Positions 6,957 to 14,386 of a DNA stretch of 22,575 bases are shown here, in pieces. Origin of the DNA: DATLSM01 sp049585815 (lineage in GTDB: Bacteria > Actinomycetota > Thermoleophilia > Solirubrobacterales > 70-9); the NCBI GenBank assembly GCA_049585815.1, contig JBAVAR010000024.1, forward strand, positions 1 to 22,575, given 5' to 3'. The notes below the pieces were generated by a model. That model was given only the letters and a program-made list of their open reading frames with translations. It searched no databases and was not told where the DNA came from. How positions within the stretch are numbered: position 1 is the stretch's first letter; every line of letters begins with the position of its first letter. The translations under genes were made by a program, and so were the position numbers.

Positions 6957-8263
6957 CCAACGAGGACCTGCTCGATCAGGAAGACGTTGAGGGCGATGAT
7001 CAGCGCCGCCAGGGTCCCGGCCACCGCGCTCAGCCATCGCGGATTGACCAGGGCGCCCATGATGTCCGCCCGCCTTGAGATCAAGACCAGCGGCACCAGG
7101 GCGAAGGGAATGCCAAAGGAGAGCACCACCTGGCTACCGATCAGCGCGTCGGTGGGGTTGAGGCCGATCGCGAGGACGATCAGCGCCGGCGCCAGGGTCA
7201 GCGCGCGGCGGGCAAAGATCGGGATTCGCCGGCGGATGAAACCCTGCATCACCACCTGCCCGGCCATCGTCCCGACCGAGGAGGAGGCAAAGCCGGAGGC
7301 CAGCAGGGCGATCCCGAAGATCGTCGCCGCGTTGGCCGAGACCAGCGTCTTCAGCCCCGCGTAGGCGCCCTGGATCGTTTCGATCCCGGCCAGAGCGCTG
7401 TTGTGAAAGAGCGCCGCGGCGACCAGCACCATCGAGATGTTGACCAGCCCCGCCAGCGACATCGCGATCACCACGTCGACTTTCTCAAAGCGCAGAATGC
7501 GCCGGCGCTCGGAGTCATCGCGACCGACGATCCGCCGCTGGGTCAGCGCCGAGTGCAGGTAGATCACGTGGGGCATCACCGTGGCGCCGATGATCCCGGT
7601 GGCGAGCAGGATGCTCGCGGTGCCATCGAATCCGGGGACAAAGAGGTGGTGGAGGGTTTGCCCGGCGTCGGGCTTGGCGTGAAAGAGCTCGATCACAAAG
7701 GAGGCGACGACGACGCCGACCAGGGCAGTGATCCCGGCCTCCAGGCGGCGGAAGCCCATCTGCTGCAGGGCGAGGATGGCGAAGGCGCCGGCGCCGGCGA
7801 GCACCCCGGCGAGGAACAGAGGAATCCCGAACAGCAGGTTGAGCCCCAGCGCGGCGCCAATCACCTCGGCGATATCGGTCGCCATCGCGATCACCTCGGC
7901 CTGGATCCAGAGCCCAAGGGTGACCCGGCGGGGGAAGTTCTCGCGGCAGAGCTCGGCGAGGTTGTGGCCGGTCGCGATGCCGAGTTTCGCCGAGAGGGTC
8001 TGGACCACCATCGCGACCAGGTTGGCGATGAGGACCACCCAGAGCAGCAGGTAGCCGAACCTGGCCCCGGCGGCGACGTTGGTGGCGAAGTTACCGGGGT
8101 CGATGTAGGCGACGGCGGCAATGAAGGCGGGGCCGAGGAAGGGCCAGATCCTGCCCATTCCCCGCGCATCGCCATCAAAGGAGCGCCGCGCCGCGGCGGC
8201 GACGGCGGCCTCGCCGGGGAGGACGTCCTCAACCGTCGCCTCGGTCGGCGGCGGGGCCTTCAC
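6953..8263 (-). CDS. mntH: Nramp-family divalent metal (Mn2+/Fe2+) : proton symporter MntH
   Basis: A 436-residue integral membrane transporter importing Mn2+ (and Fe2+) with protons. The four metal-site positions known from bacterial Nramp structures are kept: Asp55 and Asn58 in the first helix (DPGN), and Ala227 and Met230 in the sixth helix (ATVMPH). The methionine is the residue that favours transition metals over Mg and Ca. About eleven hydrophobic helices follow an N-terminal cytoplasmic stretch of about 38 residues. The start is GTG 8263, which overlaps the mntR stop by four bases (GTGA), so mntH is translated in tandem with its likely regulator. Its stop overlaps that of the convergent small gene, leaving no room for a terminator. 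Confidence 0.95.
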   Translation of the reverse strand: MKAPPPTEATVEDVLPGEAAVAAAARRSFDGDARGMGRIWPFLGPAFIAAVAYIDPGNFATNVAAGARFGYLLLWVVLIANLVAMVVQTLSAKLGIATGHNLAELCRENFPRRVTLGLWIQAEVIAMATDIAEVIGAALGLNLLFGIPLFLAGVLAGAGAFAILALQQMGFRRLEAGITALVGVVVASFVIELFHAKPDAGQTLHHLFVPGFDGTASILLATGIIGATVMPHVIYLHSALTQRRIVGRDDSERRRILRFEKVDVVIAMSLAGLVNISMVLVAAALFHNSALAGIETIQGAYAGLKTLVSANAATIFGIALLASGFASSSVGTMAGQVVMQGFIRRRIPIFARRALTLAPALIVLAIGLNPTDALIGSQVVLSFGIPFALVPLVLISRRADIMGALVNPRWLSAVAGTLAALIIALNVFLIEQVLVG

Positions 8264-8706
8264 CGACCGGAGCTCTCCTTCAGCGGTGGGCGCAGATCGG
8301 GACCAGGGATCGGCGTGCCGTGGGGGTCGTGGCTGGGCTCACCGAGCTTTGCCGCGATCAGCAGCTCAAGCTCCTCGGAGATGTAGTGCTCAAGCACCTC
8401 GGCCTCCTCGTGGACGCGGTCCTCGGCCATCCCCAGCGCGTCTGAGAGATAGGACTCGATCAAGCGGTGGTGGCGGATCACCTCGAGGGCAACCCTCTCC
8501 CCCGCCGCGGTCAGCCTCACCCCCTTGTAGGGGCGGTACTCGGCCAGGCCGAGGTCATCGAGGCGCTTCAGCATCGAGGTCGCCGTTGCCGGTGTCACCC
8601 CCAACCGCTCCGCCGCCTCGCCGTTGGTCACCGGGCCCTCGCGCTCCTGGGAGAGGGCGTAGATCGCCTTCACGTAGTCCTCGATTGCCTGGGAAGATTT
8701 CGACAC
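8260..8706 (-). CDS. mntR: DtxR/MntR-family metal-dependent transcriptional repressor
   Basis: A 148-residue DtxR-family repressor. Residues 5-70 form the winged helix-turn-helix (EAAERLGVTPATATSMLKRL is the recognition part). The metal-binding and dimerisation part follows, with His79/His80 and the EAEVLEH block. By comparison with B. subtilis MntR, Asp10, His79 or His80, Glu103, Glu106 and His107 match the manganese ligands. The position that is Cys in iron-sensing DtxR is Glu103 here, which favours a manganese sensor. MntR Glu11 is replaced by Lys13. The C-terminus keeps the HDPHGTPIP segment typical of DtxR proteins, and no SH3-like domain is present. It starts at GTG 8706 without a ribosome binding site, and mntH overlaps its end. 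A repeat-containing operator candidate covers the start region. Confidence 0.92.
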   Translation of the reverse strand: MSKSSQAIEDYVKAIYALSQEREGPVTNGEAAERLGVTPATATSMLKRLDDLGLAEYRPYKGVRLTAAGERVALEVIRHHRLIESYLSDALGMAEDRVHEEAEVLEHYISEELELLIAAKLGEPSHDPHGTPIPGPDLRPPLKESSGR

Positions 8707-8735
8707 GTCTAAATCGAGATTTTGACAAATCTAAA
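8702..8735. promoter_or_regulatory. Candidate MntR operator: paired 12-bp repeats and a palindrome
   Basis: Two related 12-mers, GACACGTCTAAA (8702-8713) and GACAAATCTAAA (8724-8735), are spaced exactly 22 bp apart, about two helical turns, so a protein could bind both on one face. The second overlaps a palindrome, AGATTT-TGAC-AAATCT (8717-8732). The AT-rich block stands out from its GC-rich surroundings and covers the mntR start codon. A TAGATT box on the minus strand (8728-8733) could be the mntR -10 element. Autoregulation of mntR-mntH is the simple reading. Confidence 0.55.
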
Positions 8736-8767
8736 AAGAATTCGCCCGGCGGCCGAGGCGGGGCTCC

Positions 8768-8773
8768 TAGAAT
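8768..8773 (+). promoter_or_regulatory. -10 box for leaderless ygfZ
   Basis: TAGAAT lies 6 bases before GTG 8780, with no ribosome binding site in between. This fits a leaderless transcript that starts at or next to the GTG. Confidence 0.6.
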
Positions 8774-8779
8774 CGTTTG

Positions 8780-9733
8780 GTGGCCGCCGCACCAACAGTG
8801 GAGCTCGACGCCCAGTACCGCCAGCTGCGCGAGGAGTGCGGGCTGTATGAGCGCTCGGGCCGGGGCATCCTGGCGCTCAGCGGAGCGGGCGCGGGCGAGT
8901 ACCTGCAGGGCCAGCTGAGCAACGACATCACCGCCCTTGCCCCCGGTCAGGGCCTCTACGCGGCGCTGCTTGACCGCAAGGGTCACCTGCAGGCCGACAT
9001 GCGGGTGGCGCGGGTGGCCGAGGAGGAGTTCCTGATCGATACCGAGCCCGAGGGCAGGGCCGCGGCGCTGCGCCACCTGCAGATGTTCAAGGTCGGCCAC
9101 GAGGTCGAGCTCGCCGATCTGAGCGCCGAGCGGGTGATCATTTCGCTGATCGGGCCGCGCAGCGCCGAGCTCGCCGCGGCCCCGCCGCTGCCCGAGTACG
9201 CCTGCGCGTCGATCTCGATCGCCGCAACCGAGCTCCTCGCTCTCGGCACCCGCGAGGGCATCGACCTGATCGCGGCGGCCACAGATGCCGAGCGAGTGCG
9301 TGAGGCGCTGCTCGGCGCCGGCGCCGCCCCGGTCGGCGCCGAGGCGCTCGAGATTCTGCGGATCGAGGCGGGTATTCCCCGCTTCGGCGCCGAGATGGGC
9401 ACCGAGACGATGCCGGCCGAGGCGGGCATCATCGAGCGGGCGATCAGCTTCACCAAGGGCTGCTACATCGGCCAGGAGACCGTCGCCCGCCTGCACTACA
9501 AGGGCCGGCCCAACCGCCACCTGGCCGGGCTCCTGCTGAGCGCCCCGTGCCCGAGCGGCGCCGCCCTTCATCTCGGCGAGAAGGAGGTCGGGCGCCTCGG
9601 CGGTAGCTGCGTCTCCCCCGCCCGCGGGGCGATCGGCCTGGCGATCTGTCGCCGCGAGGCCGAGGCGGGCGATCAGCTCAACGTAGGTGAAGATGGCGTT
9701 ACGGCTCGCTTAGTCGACTTGCCGTTCGGCTAG
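8780..9733 (+). CDS. ygfZ: YgfZ/GcvT-like folate-binding protein
   Basis: YgfZ proteins are related to the glycine-cleavage T protein. They use a folate to support assembly or repair of certain iron-sulfur enzymes, including tRNA methylthiolation. The 317-residue product has the defining motif KGCYIGQE at 226-233, with the essential Cys228. Earlier GcvT-like blocks include LSGAGAGEYLQGQLSND near 33-49 and LDRKGHLQADMRV near 63-75. The start is GTG 8780, placed by the TAGAAT box 6 bases upstream; a TTG one codon earlier is possible. The gene is divergent from mntR. Its TAG stop forms the first half of the next gene's -10 box. The product is cytoplasmic. Confidence 0.92.
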   Translation: MAAAPTVELDAQYRQLREECGLYERSGRGILALSGAGAGEYLQGQLSNDITALAPGQGLYAALLDRKGHLQADMRVARVAEEEFLIDTEPEGRAAALRHLQMFKVGHEVELADLSAERVIISLIGPRSAELAAAPPLPEYACASISIAATELLALGTREGIDLIAAATDAERVREALLGAGAAPVGAEALEILRIEAGIPRFGAEMGTETMPAEAGIIERAISFTKGCYIGQETVARLHYKGRPNRHLAGLLLSAPCPSGAALHLGEKEVGRLGGSCVSPARGAIGLAICRREAEAGDQLNVGEDGVTARLVDLPFG

Positions 9734-9736
9734 ATT
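9731..9736 (+). promoter_or_regulatory. -10 box for the lipoprotein gene, overlapping the ygfZ stop
   Basis: TAGATT lies 8 bases before ATG 9745. Its first three bases are the ygfZ stop codon. No ribosome binding site is visible, so the next gene is probably leaderless and has its own promoter. Confidence 0.5.
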
Positions 9737-9744
9737 CCGCCGCG

Positions 9745-10227
9745 ATGGGTGGTGGGAGCAGAGTGGCGGTGGGCCTTGCCCTCGGCGCGCTGGCGCTGGC
9801 GGGCAGTGGCTGCGGTGCCCAGGGGCACGCCAATGAACCGCGTCCCTCACCGCCAACCCGGATCAGCGTCACGATCACCCCCAGGGAAGTCAAAATCGCC
9901 CCCACGGCGGTCGGGCTCGGGCCCGAAAAGACCCAGCAGATCCCCCAGAACAAGCGCCACGCCCAACCCCCGATCCGCACCCGCTCCCCGCTGGTGATCG
10001 CCTTTGTCATCGCCAACCTCTCCAACTATGACTCCCACATCGAAGTGCGCGGACCCCACGACGCAACCTCGGGAGCGATCGTCGCCAACGGCAACGGGAC
10101 GATGCAGACCGAACTGCCGAGCGGCCGCTACACGCTGAGCGCCGCCGACATCCCCGCCGCCCGACCGGCCAGCCTGATCGTCGGCCCCTACCGCTCCTCC
10201 TCTCAAAACGACGTGCTCCTGCCCTGA
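9745..10227 (+). CDS. Putative lipoprotein of unknown function, 160 aa
   Basis: I do not recognise the family. The N-terminus is a lipoprotein signal peptide: a short basic start, a hydrophobic Ala/Leu/Val core and the lipobox LAGSGC (Cys23). A Pro-rich spacer follows. Then comes a beta-rich domain of about 120 residues, with ISVTITPREVKI, PLVIAFVIANLSNYDSHIEVRGP and a final RYTLSAADIP strand. The pattern suggests an immunoglobulin- or cupredoxin-like sandwich, but I see no copper-ligand set. The product should be anchored on the outer face of the membrane. The start is supported by the TAGATT box and the signal peptide. It lies 11 bases behind ygfZ and 52 bases before rmuC. Confidence 0.72.
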   Translation: MGGGSRVAVGLALGALALAGSGCGAQGHANEPRPSPPTRISVTITPREVKIAPTAVGLGPEKTQQIPQNKRHAQPPIRTRSPLVIAFVIANLSNYDSHIEVRGPHDATSGAIVANGNGTMQTELPSGRYTLSAADIPAARPASLIVGPYRSSSQNDVLLP

Positions 10228-10279
10228 GTAGCGGCGCCCGGGCCCATCGCGTCTGGGGCGTGCGTCAAGATCGGCGCTC

Positions 10280-11530
10280 GTGACCCTCGCGCTTGCCATC
10301 GCCGTCGCCCTGCTCGCCGCCGGGCTCATCTACGCGCTCAGCGCCCGCCGCGAGCGCTCGGCCCCTGAGCCCGAGGTCGACCTCGGCGCGAGGATTCAGG
10401 AGGCGACCTCCAGGGCGGTCGCCGCGGCGATCCCGGGTTTCCTGCAAGCAAATGAGGAGGCGCGCAAGGTCGACGTGCAGGCCTCCGAGGCGGCGCTTGC
10501 AAAGCGCGAGGCCGAGTTTCGCCGCCTCACCGAGCCGATCGGCAAAAACCTCGAGCGGATCGAAACCGAGGTGATCACCCTGACCCGCGATCGCCGCAGC
10601 GCCGACGGCGCGGTGAAGACGCTGCTCGCCGAGATGAAGGCCGGCCTCGGTGACCTCGGCACCCAGACCGGGACGCTGGTCAAGGCGCTGCGCCAGCCGC
10701 AGACGCGCGGCAAGTGGGGAGAGGTGCAGCTGAAGCGCTGCGTTGAGATCGCCGGGATGACCGAGCATGTGGACTTCGAGCTGCAGCAGACCCTGCGCGA
10801 TGGCGAGGCGCTGCTGCGCCCCGATGCCGTCGTGATGCTGCCCGGCGCCCACCGCGTCGTGGTCGATTCCAAGGTCCCCCTCGATGCCTACCTGGAGGTG
10901 CTTGAGGCCGATGATGAGGCGACCCGCAAGGGCGAGCTGATCCGCCATGCCCGCCAGGTCCGCGACCACATCACCAAACTCGCCTCAAAGCGCTACCAGG
11001 ACCAGTTTCCAAGCGGGGAGTCTCCTGATTTCGTCGTCTGCTTCATGCCCTCAGAGGCTGCCCTGCACGCGGCCTTTGAGGCCGAGGCATCGCTTTATGA
11101 CTACGCGCTTGAGCAGAAGATCCTGATCGCCACGCCGACCACCTTGGTCGGCCTCCTGCGCACGGTGGAGCTCGGCTGGCGCCAGGAGCAGATCGCCGAG
11201 CAGGCCCAGGAGATCGCGGCCGCCGCGCGCGAGCTGCACAGCCGCAGCGGCGCCTTCCTCGAGCATTTCGCCAAGGCCGGGCGCCAGCTCAACTCGGCGA
11301 CGAAATCCTTTGATGAGGCGGTCGGCTCGCTGGAGAGTCGGATCATGCCCCAGCTGCGCCGCATCGAGGAGATGGGTGCGGCCTCCGGCAAGGAGCTGGA
11401 GGAGCCCGGGCGCGTCGATCGCAGCGTGCGCCCGGTCCCCGCCCCCGCGGCGGAGGAGATCGAGACCCCCGGCGAGGGCGAGCGCCGGGCGGTCGAGCTT
11501 CCCTCCCGCCTTGACGCCGACGCCGCCTGA
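10280..11530 (+). CDS. rmuC: DNA recombination protein RmuC homolog
   Basis: RmuC proteins limit recombination at inverted repeats and carry a PD-(D/E)XK-like nuclease fold; their exact reaction is not settled. The 416-residue product has an N-terminal membrane anchor (residues 2-21), a coiled-coil-like region to about residue 140, and the RmuC core. Core landmarks are TRGKWGEVQLKR (about 143-154), VVDSKVPLDAY (about 194-204), FVVCFMPSEAA and ILIATPTTLVGLLRTV. After about residue 370 a charged Pro/Glu tail follows. The start is GTG 10280. A CAAGAT element 8 bases upstream may be a poor -10 box, and no ribosome binding site is visible. The 52-base gap before it shows nothing else distinct. Confidence 0.92.
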   Translation: MTLALAIAVALLAAGLIYALSARRERSAPEPEVDLGARIQEATSRAVAAAIPGFLQANEEARKVDVQASEAALAKREAEFRRLTEPIGKNLERIETEVITLTRDRRSADGAVKTLLAEMKAGLGDLGTQTGTLVKALRQPQTRGKWGEVQLKRCVEIAGMTEHVDFELQQTLRDGEALLRPDAVVMLPGAHRVVVDSKVPLDAYLEVLEADDEATRKGELIRHARQVRDHITKLASKRYQDQFPSGESPDFVVCFMPSEAALHAAFEAEASLYDYALEQKILIATPTTLVGLLRTVELGWRQEQIAEQAQEIAAAARELHSRSGAFLEHFAKAGRQLNSATKSFDEAVGSLESRIMPQLRRIEEMGAASGKELEEPGRVDRSVRPVPAPAAEEIETPGEGERRAVELPSRLDADAA

Positions 11531-11585
11531 GGGCCGGCCTCGGCACGACTTAACTAGGATTCGGCGCCCGTCAACGACCCGCCGC

Positions 11586-11591
11586 GGAGGG
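11586..11591 (+). promoter_or_regulatory. Ribosome binding site deciding the TTG start at 11597
   Basis: GGAGGG lies 5 bases before TTG 11597 and supports this rare start codon. A TAGGAT element at 11555-11560 is a reasonable -10 box, giving a short untranslated leader of about 35 bases. Confidence 0.65.
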
Positions 11592-11596
11592 ACCCC

Positions 11597-12859
11597 TTGG
11601 CAGTAGACACCAGCGCAGTTGCGAAGCTCGATGTGGAGCCCGGAACGCTGCCGGAGACGATGGCCGCCTGGGTGATCCGCCAAGAGCGCGAGGGCGAGCC
11701 GATCGATGCCTTCGGGCTCGAGCAGATCGAGGTCCCCGAGCCCGGCGCCTTTGAGGTGATCGTCCGGGTGATGGCCGCCGGCGTCAACTTCAACAACGTC
11801 TGGGCGGCACTGGGCAAACCGGTCTCGGTCTTCGGCTACGGCGATCACCCCACCTACGGCCACCACATCGGCGGCTCAGATGCATCCGGGATCGTCTGGA
11901 AGGTCGGCGAGGGCGTCAGCCGCTGGCAGCCGGGTGATGAGGTGGTGATCCACTGCAACCAGGCCTCCTATGAGGACGTCGAGGTCCACGGCCTGGACCC
12001 CCTCGCCGCCCCCAGCCAGCGGATCTGGGGGTATGAGACGACCTGGGGCTCCTTTGCCCAGTTCACCAGGGTGCAGGCCCAACAGCTTCTCCCCCGCCCC
12101 CAGAACCTGAGCTGGGCCGAGTCTTCAGCCTACGGGCTGACCTACTTCACCGCCTACCGGATGCTGATCGACCAGTGCAAGCTCCAGCCCGGCCACAACG
12201 TCTTGATCTGGGGTGCGGCGGGAGGCCTCGGGGTCTTCGCCGTGCAGCTCTGTCGGGCCGCCGGCGCCAACGCGGTCGGCGTCGTCTCCTCCGCTGAGAA
12301 GGGCGAGCTGGTCAAGGCGCTCGGCGCCGTCGACTACATCAACCGGGCTGAGTTCGGCGAGATGATGCGCACGCCCGAGAACCTCGCCGACCCGGCCGCC
12401 GACAAGGAGCGCTTCAAGGCCTCGCGCGCCTTTGCCAAACGGGTCAAGGAGATCCTCGGCGATGCCCCCGACATCGTCTTTGAGCACGTCGGCCAGGCCA
12501 CCTTCCCGACCTCGGTCTTTGTCGTCAAGCCCTTCGGCAAGGTGGTGATCTGCGGCGCAACCTCGGGCTTTCAGCTTGACTTCGACGTGCGCTACCTGTG
12601 GATGCGCCAGAAGCAGATCATCGGCTCTCACTTCGCCAACGCCTATGAGTGCATGCGCGCCAACCAGCTGATGGCCGAGGGCAAGGTCCGCCCGGTGCTG
12701 TGGAAGACGATGGGCTTTGAGGGTGTCCCCGAGGCCCACCAGCTCCTGCACGAAAACAAACACCTGGGCAAGATCTCGATCCTGGTCGGCGCCGAGTCTG
12801 AGTCCGAGGGCAAGGTCGAGGAGGGTCCCGGCGCGATCCGGGCCGAGGTGGGGGCCTAG
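11597..12859 (+). CDS. Crotonyl-CoA carboxylase/reductase-like enzyme (MDR superfamily)
   Basis: A 420-residue medium-chain reductase closest by motif to crotonyl-CoA carboxylase/reductase (CCR). CCR reduces an enoyl-CoA with NADPH and adds CO2, giving ethylmalonyl-CoA for the ethylmalonyl-CoA pathway or for polyketide extender units. CCR-like blocks are GVNFNNVWAALGKP (62-75), PSQRIWGYETTWGSFAQF (about 140-157), the nucleotide-binding turn WGAAGGLGVFAVQL, and DVRYLWMRQKQIIGSHFANAYE (His345). The CO2-pocket residues known from a Kitasatospora CCR are Asn, Phe, Glu and His. Here the Asn, Glu147 and His345 appear present, with Tyr146 where the Phe would be. This alignment is from memory. No zinc sites are present. 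A plain enoyl-CoA reductase is the main alternative. The next gene follows 2 bases later. Confidence 0.82.
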   Translation: MAVDTSAVAKLDVEPGTLPETMAAWVIRQEREGEPIDAFGLEQIEVPEPGAFEVIVRVMAAGVNFNNVWAALGKPVSVFGYGDHPTYGHHIGGSDASGIVWKVGEGVSRWQPGDEVVIHCNQASYEDVEVHGLDPLAAPSQRIWGYETTWGSFAQFTRVQAQQLLPRPQNLSWAESSAYGLTYFTAYRMLIDQCKLQPGHNVLIWGAAGGLGVFAVQLCRAAGANAVGVVSSAEKGELVKALGAVDYINRAEFGEMMRTPENLADPAADKERFKASRAFAKRVKEILGDAPDIVFEHVGQATFPTSVFVVKPFGKVVICGATSGFQLDFDVRYLWMRQKQIIGSHFANAYECMRANQLMAEGKVRPVLWKTMGFEGVPEAHQLLHENKHLGKISILVGAESESEGKVEEGPGAIRAEVGA

Positions 12860-12861
12860 CG

Positions 12862-13155
12862 ATGGCCGAGGTCTGCACCCTCGATTGGCACATCGCCCCC
12901 CTGCGCGCGGACCTCTGGCTCGATCGCTGGGAACCGGCGGCGGCCCGGATGCCCGCCTTCGGCGCCCGCGGCTGGTCGCTGATCCGCTCAATCGATGATC
13001 CGCTGGCCTTCCAGCAGACCGCGCTGTGGGAGCGGCGCTCTGACTTTGAGCGCTACTGGTACTCGGAGGAGATCGAAGAGGCGAGGGCCAGCGTGGTCGG
13101 CTACTACGACCTGCTCCTGCTCCCCGCCTGGCACACGGTGCTGGCCGCCGAATAG
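12862..13155 (+). CDS. Hypothetical protein, 97 aa, coupled to the CCR-like gene
   Basis: A 97-residue soluble protein that begins 2 bases after the stop of the CCR-like gene, so the two are surely co-transcribed. It is rich in aromatic residues (nine Trp and several Tyr). Segments such as GWSLIRSIDDPLAFQQTALW, FERYWYSEEIEEARASVVGYYDLLLLPAWHTVL suggest the dimeric alpha/beta-barrel type seen in antibiotic-biosynthesis monooxygenase-like proteins. I see no certain family signature. The context points to an accessory role in acyl-CoA metabolism, which is inference only. Confidence 0.75.
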   Translation: MAEVCTLDWHIAPLRADLWLDRWEPAAARMPAFGARGWSLIRSIDDPLAFQQTALWERRSDFERYWYSEEIEEARASVVGYYDLLLLPAWHTVLAAE

Positions 13156-13201
13156 GCCGCGCGGGCACTCGATCTGGGCCCAGCCGGGCCGGCAACAATC
13201 C

Positions 13202-13783
13202 ATGCAGTCATACAGGGGGACGGCCAGCGAGCCGAATCTCGCCGCCGTGGGCGCAATCAAAGCCAGAACCTCTGTGGGCGAGGATGACCTCGGCCTGCTT
13301 GGCCGCCTGCCCGCCGGCTGCGTTGACCTGGTCTACCTCGACCCCCCCTTCTTCTCGAATCGGGCCCAGGGGGCCAGCCCGCCAGATGCCGCGCCCCCGC
13401 CAAGGGAGGCGGATCCCTGGCAGGGGGGGACCCGCTCCTACCTCGAGTGGATCGCCGCCCCGCTTGAGGACATGCACCGCATTCTCAAACCGACCGGGGC
13501 CCTGTTCTTGGTCTGTGAGGAATCGGTCGGCCTCTACGTCAAGCTTTTGCTCGATGAAATCGGGGGTGAGCCGCAGACTCCGAGCAAGATGGTGTGGTGG
13601 AGGGCAGACACCCGGCCCGCCCATCACTGCGTCTTTTATTACCGCAAGTCAACCGAGGCCGGCCGCCACGGCCACCTCTACACGGTGATCCACCGCACCG
13701 GGGAGGGGAACCGCTCGCTGCTGGCCTTCAGCTTCCTGCAGGGTCAGCTGGCGCGCCGCGCCTCCAATCACCCCGTCGCCTAG
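13202..13783 (+). CDS. Truncated beta-class DNA adenine/cytosine-N4 methyltransferase, N-terminal half
   Basis: The 193-residue product resembles the front half of N6_N4_Mtase-type DNA methyltransferases. The expected opening is DLGLLGRLPAGCVDLVYLDPPF, with catalytic motif IV Asp-Pro-Pro-Phe. It is followed by YLEWIAAPLEDMHRILKPTGALFLVCEESVGLYVKLLLDEIGG and a KMVWWRADTRPAHHCVFYYRKS block. In this class the order is motifs IV-VIII, the target-recognition region, then motif I (FxGxG) that binds SAM. Here the protein stops shortly after motif VIII. Motif I is missing, and I do not find it in other frames downstream, where a convergent gene begins at once. It looks like a broken or decaying gene, unless the short form is used differently. 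The start ATG 13202 has no clear ribosome binding site. Confidence 0.7.
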   Translation: MQSYRGTASEPNLAAVGAIKARTSVGEDDLGLLGRLPAGCVDLVYLDPPFFSNRAQGASPPDAAPPPREADPWQGGTRSYLEWIAAPLEDMHRILKPTGALFLVCEESVGLYVKLLLDEIGGEPQTPSKMVWWRADTRPAHHCVFYYRKSTEAGRHGHLYTVIHRTGEGNRSLLAFSFLQGQLARRASNHPVA

Positions 13784-14379
13784 CAAACCAAGGTCAAGTC
13801 GACCGGCTCAGAGGCGGGCGTCCCGTTTTCGTAGGGGAAGGTCTCAATCACGTTCAGGGCGCTCGGGTTGCGAAGCGTCTGCACGGTCCGATCGCCGGCA
13901 AATACGAGGGCGATTGTGCGTAAGGCAACGGTGGCGGTGGCGCTGCAGTCATAGACGCTGGTTGGAAAAGTCAATTTGCAGCCATCACCAGCGGTGCTCG
14001 CCGAGACTCCCGAGGGAAGCGGCGTCAGCGCTTCGCACTTGGAGCTCAGGGAGATCCCGGTGACGTTGGCCGCGCGAACCGCAGTCAGGGTCGACTGGTT
14101 TATGTCTGAGCCGCCCAGAGAACCGGCCTGGACGTTTGCGCCCGAGACGGAGTTGGCCTGCAGTTGGGCGGCGCCCACCGAGCCGGCGGCAAGTTTTTCG
14201 CTGGTGACGGCGACGTTCTTTATTTTCGGCGTGCTGACGGCGCTCTTTTTGATCTGCCTGGAACCGACGCTGTTCTTCGGCAGCTTCGTCGCCGCATAGG
14301 CGGCCCCACCGAGGGCGATAAATACAGCCACGGTGGCCATCACGTTGGCATAACTCAGCTTGCTCCTGAAGCGCTTCAT
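13780..14379 (-). CDS. Secreted or membrane-anchored decapeptide-repeat protein (paralog A)
   Basis: I know this N-terminus (KLSYANVMATVAVFIALGGAAYAA) as typical of many thermoleophilic actinobacterial surface proteins of unknown role. Residues 9-30 form a hydrophobic signal or anchor. Residues 36-95 are six tandem decapeptides (for example NSVGSRQIKK, SAVSTPKIKN, GSVGAAQLQA, NSVSGANVQA), with a degenerate seventh to 105. A C-terminal globular domain of about 95 residues follows; it has four cysteines (SSKCEAL, GDGCKL, YDCSAT and the final Cys) and looks beta-rich. ATG 14379 is chosen because a GGAGGT site lies 7 bases upstream; the frame is open to 14484 but without signals. The stop overlaps that of the convergent methyltransferase remnant. 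The protein is probably exported through Sec. Its paralog lies at 17037-17795. Confidence 0.85.
   Translation of the reverse strand: MKRFRSKLSYANVMATVAVFIALGGAAYAATKLPKNSVGSRQIKKSAVSTPKIKNVAVTSEKLAAGSVGAAQLQANSVSGANVQAGSLGGSDINQSTLTAVRAANVTGISLSSKCEALTPLPSGVSASTAGDGCKLTFPTSVYDCSATATVALRTIALVFAGDRTVQTLRNPSALNVIETFPYENGTPASEPVDLTLVC
14095..14274 (-). repeat. 30-bp-period repeats coding decapeptides (paralog A)
   Basis: Six in-frame 30-bp units encode residues 36-95, with consensus (N/G)-S/A-V-x-x-x-(Q/K)-(L/I)-x-x. The DNA units have diverged, so only the period and the protein pattern remain. A weaker seventh unit follows to residue 105. Confidence 0.75.
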
Positions 14380-14386
14380 CGCCTCT

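Noticed and set aside
7403..8386. Plus-strand open frame of 327 codons opposite mntH
   Set aside because: Its product is Asp/Gly/His/Gln-rich. The minus strand has all the Nramp metal-site residues.
8722..8727. Perfect TTGACA as a -35 box for ygfZ
   Set aside because: It lies 40 bases from the TAGAAT box, and nothing like a -10 element is found 16-18 bases after it. It is better read as part of the mntR operator palindrome.
8555..9571. Minus-strand open frame of 338 codons opposite ygfZ
   Set aside because: It spans the mntR-ygfZ border and lacks motifs. The plus strand contains the KGCYIGQE signature of YgfZ.
12125..13198. Minus-strand open frame of 357 codons opposite the CCR-like gene
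   Set aside because: It is a shadow with an Arg/Pro/Ser-rich tail and no ribosome binding site.
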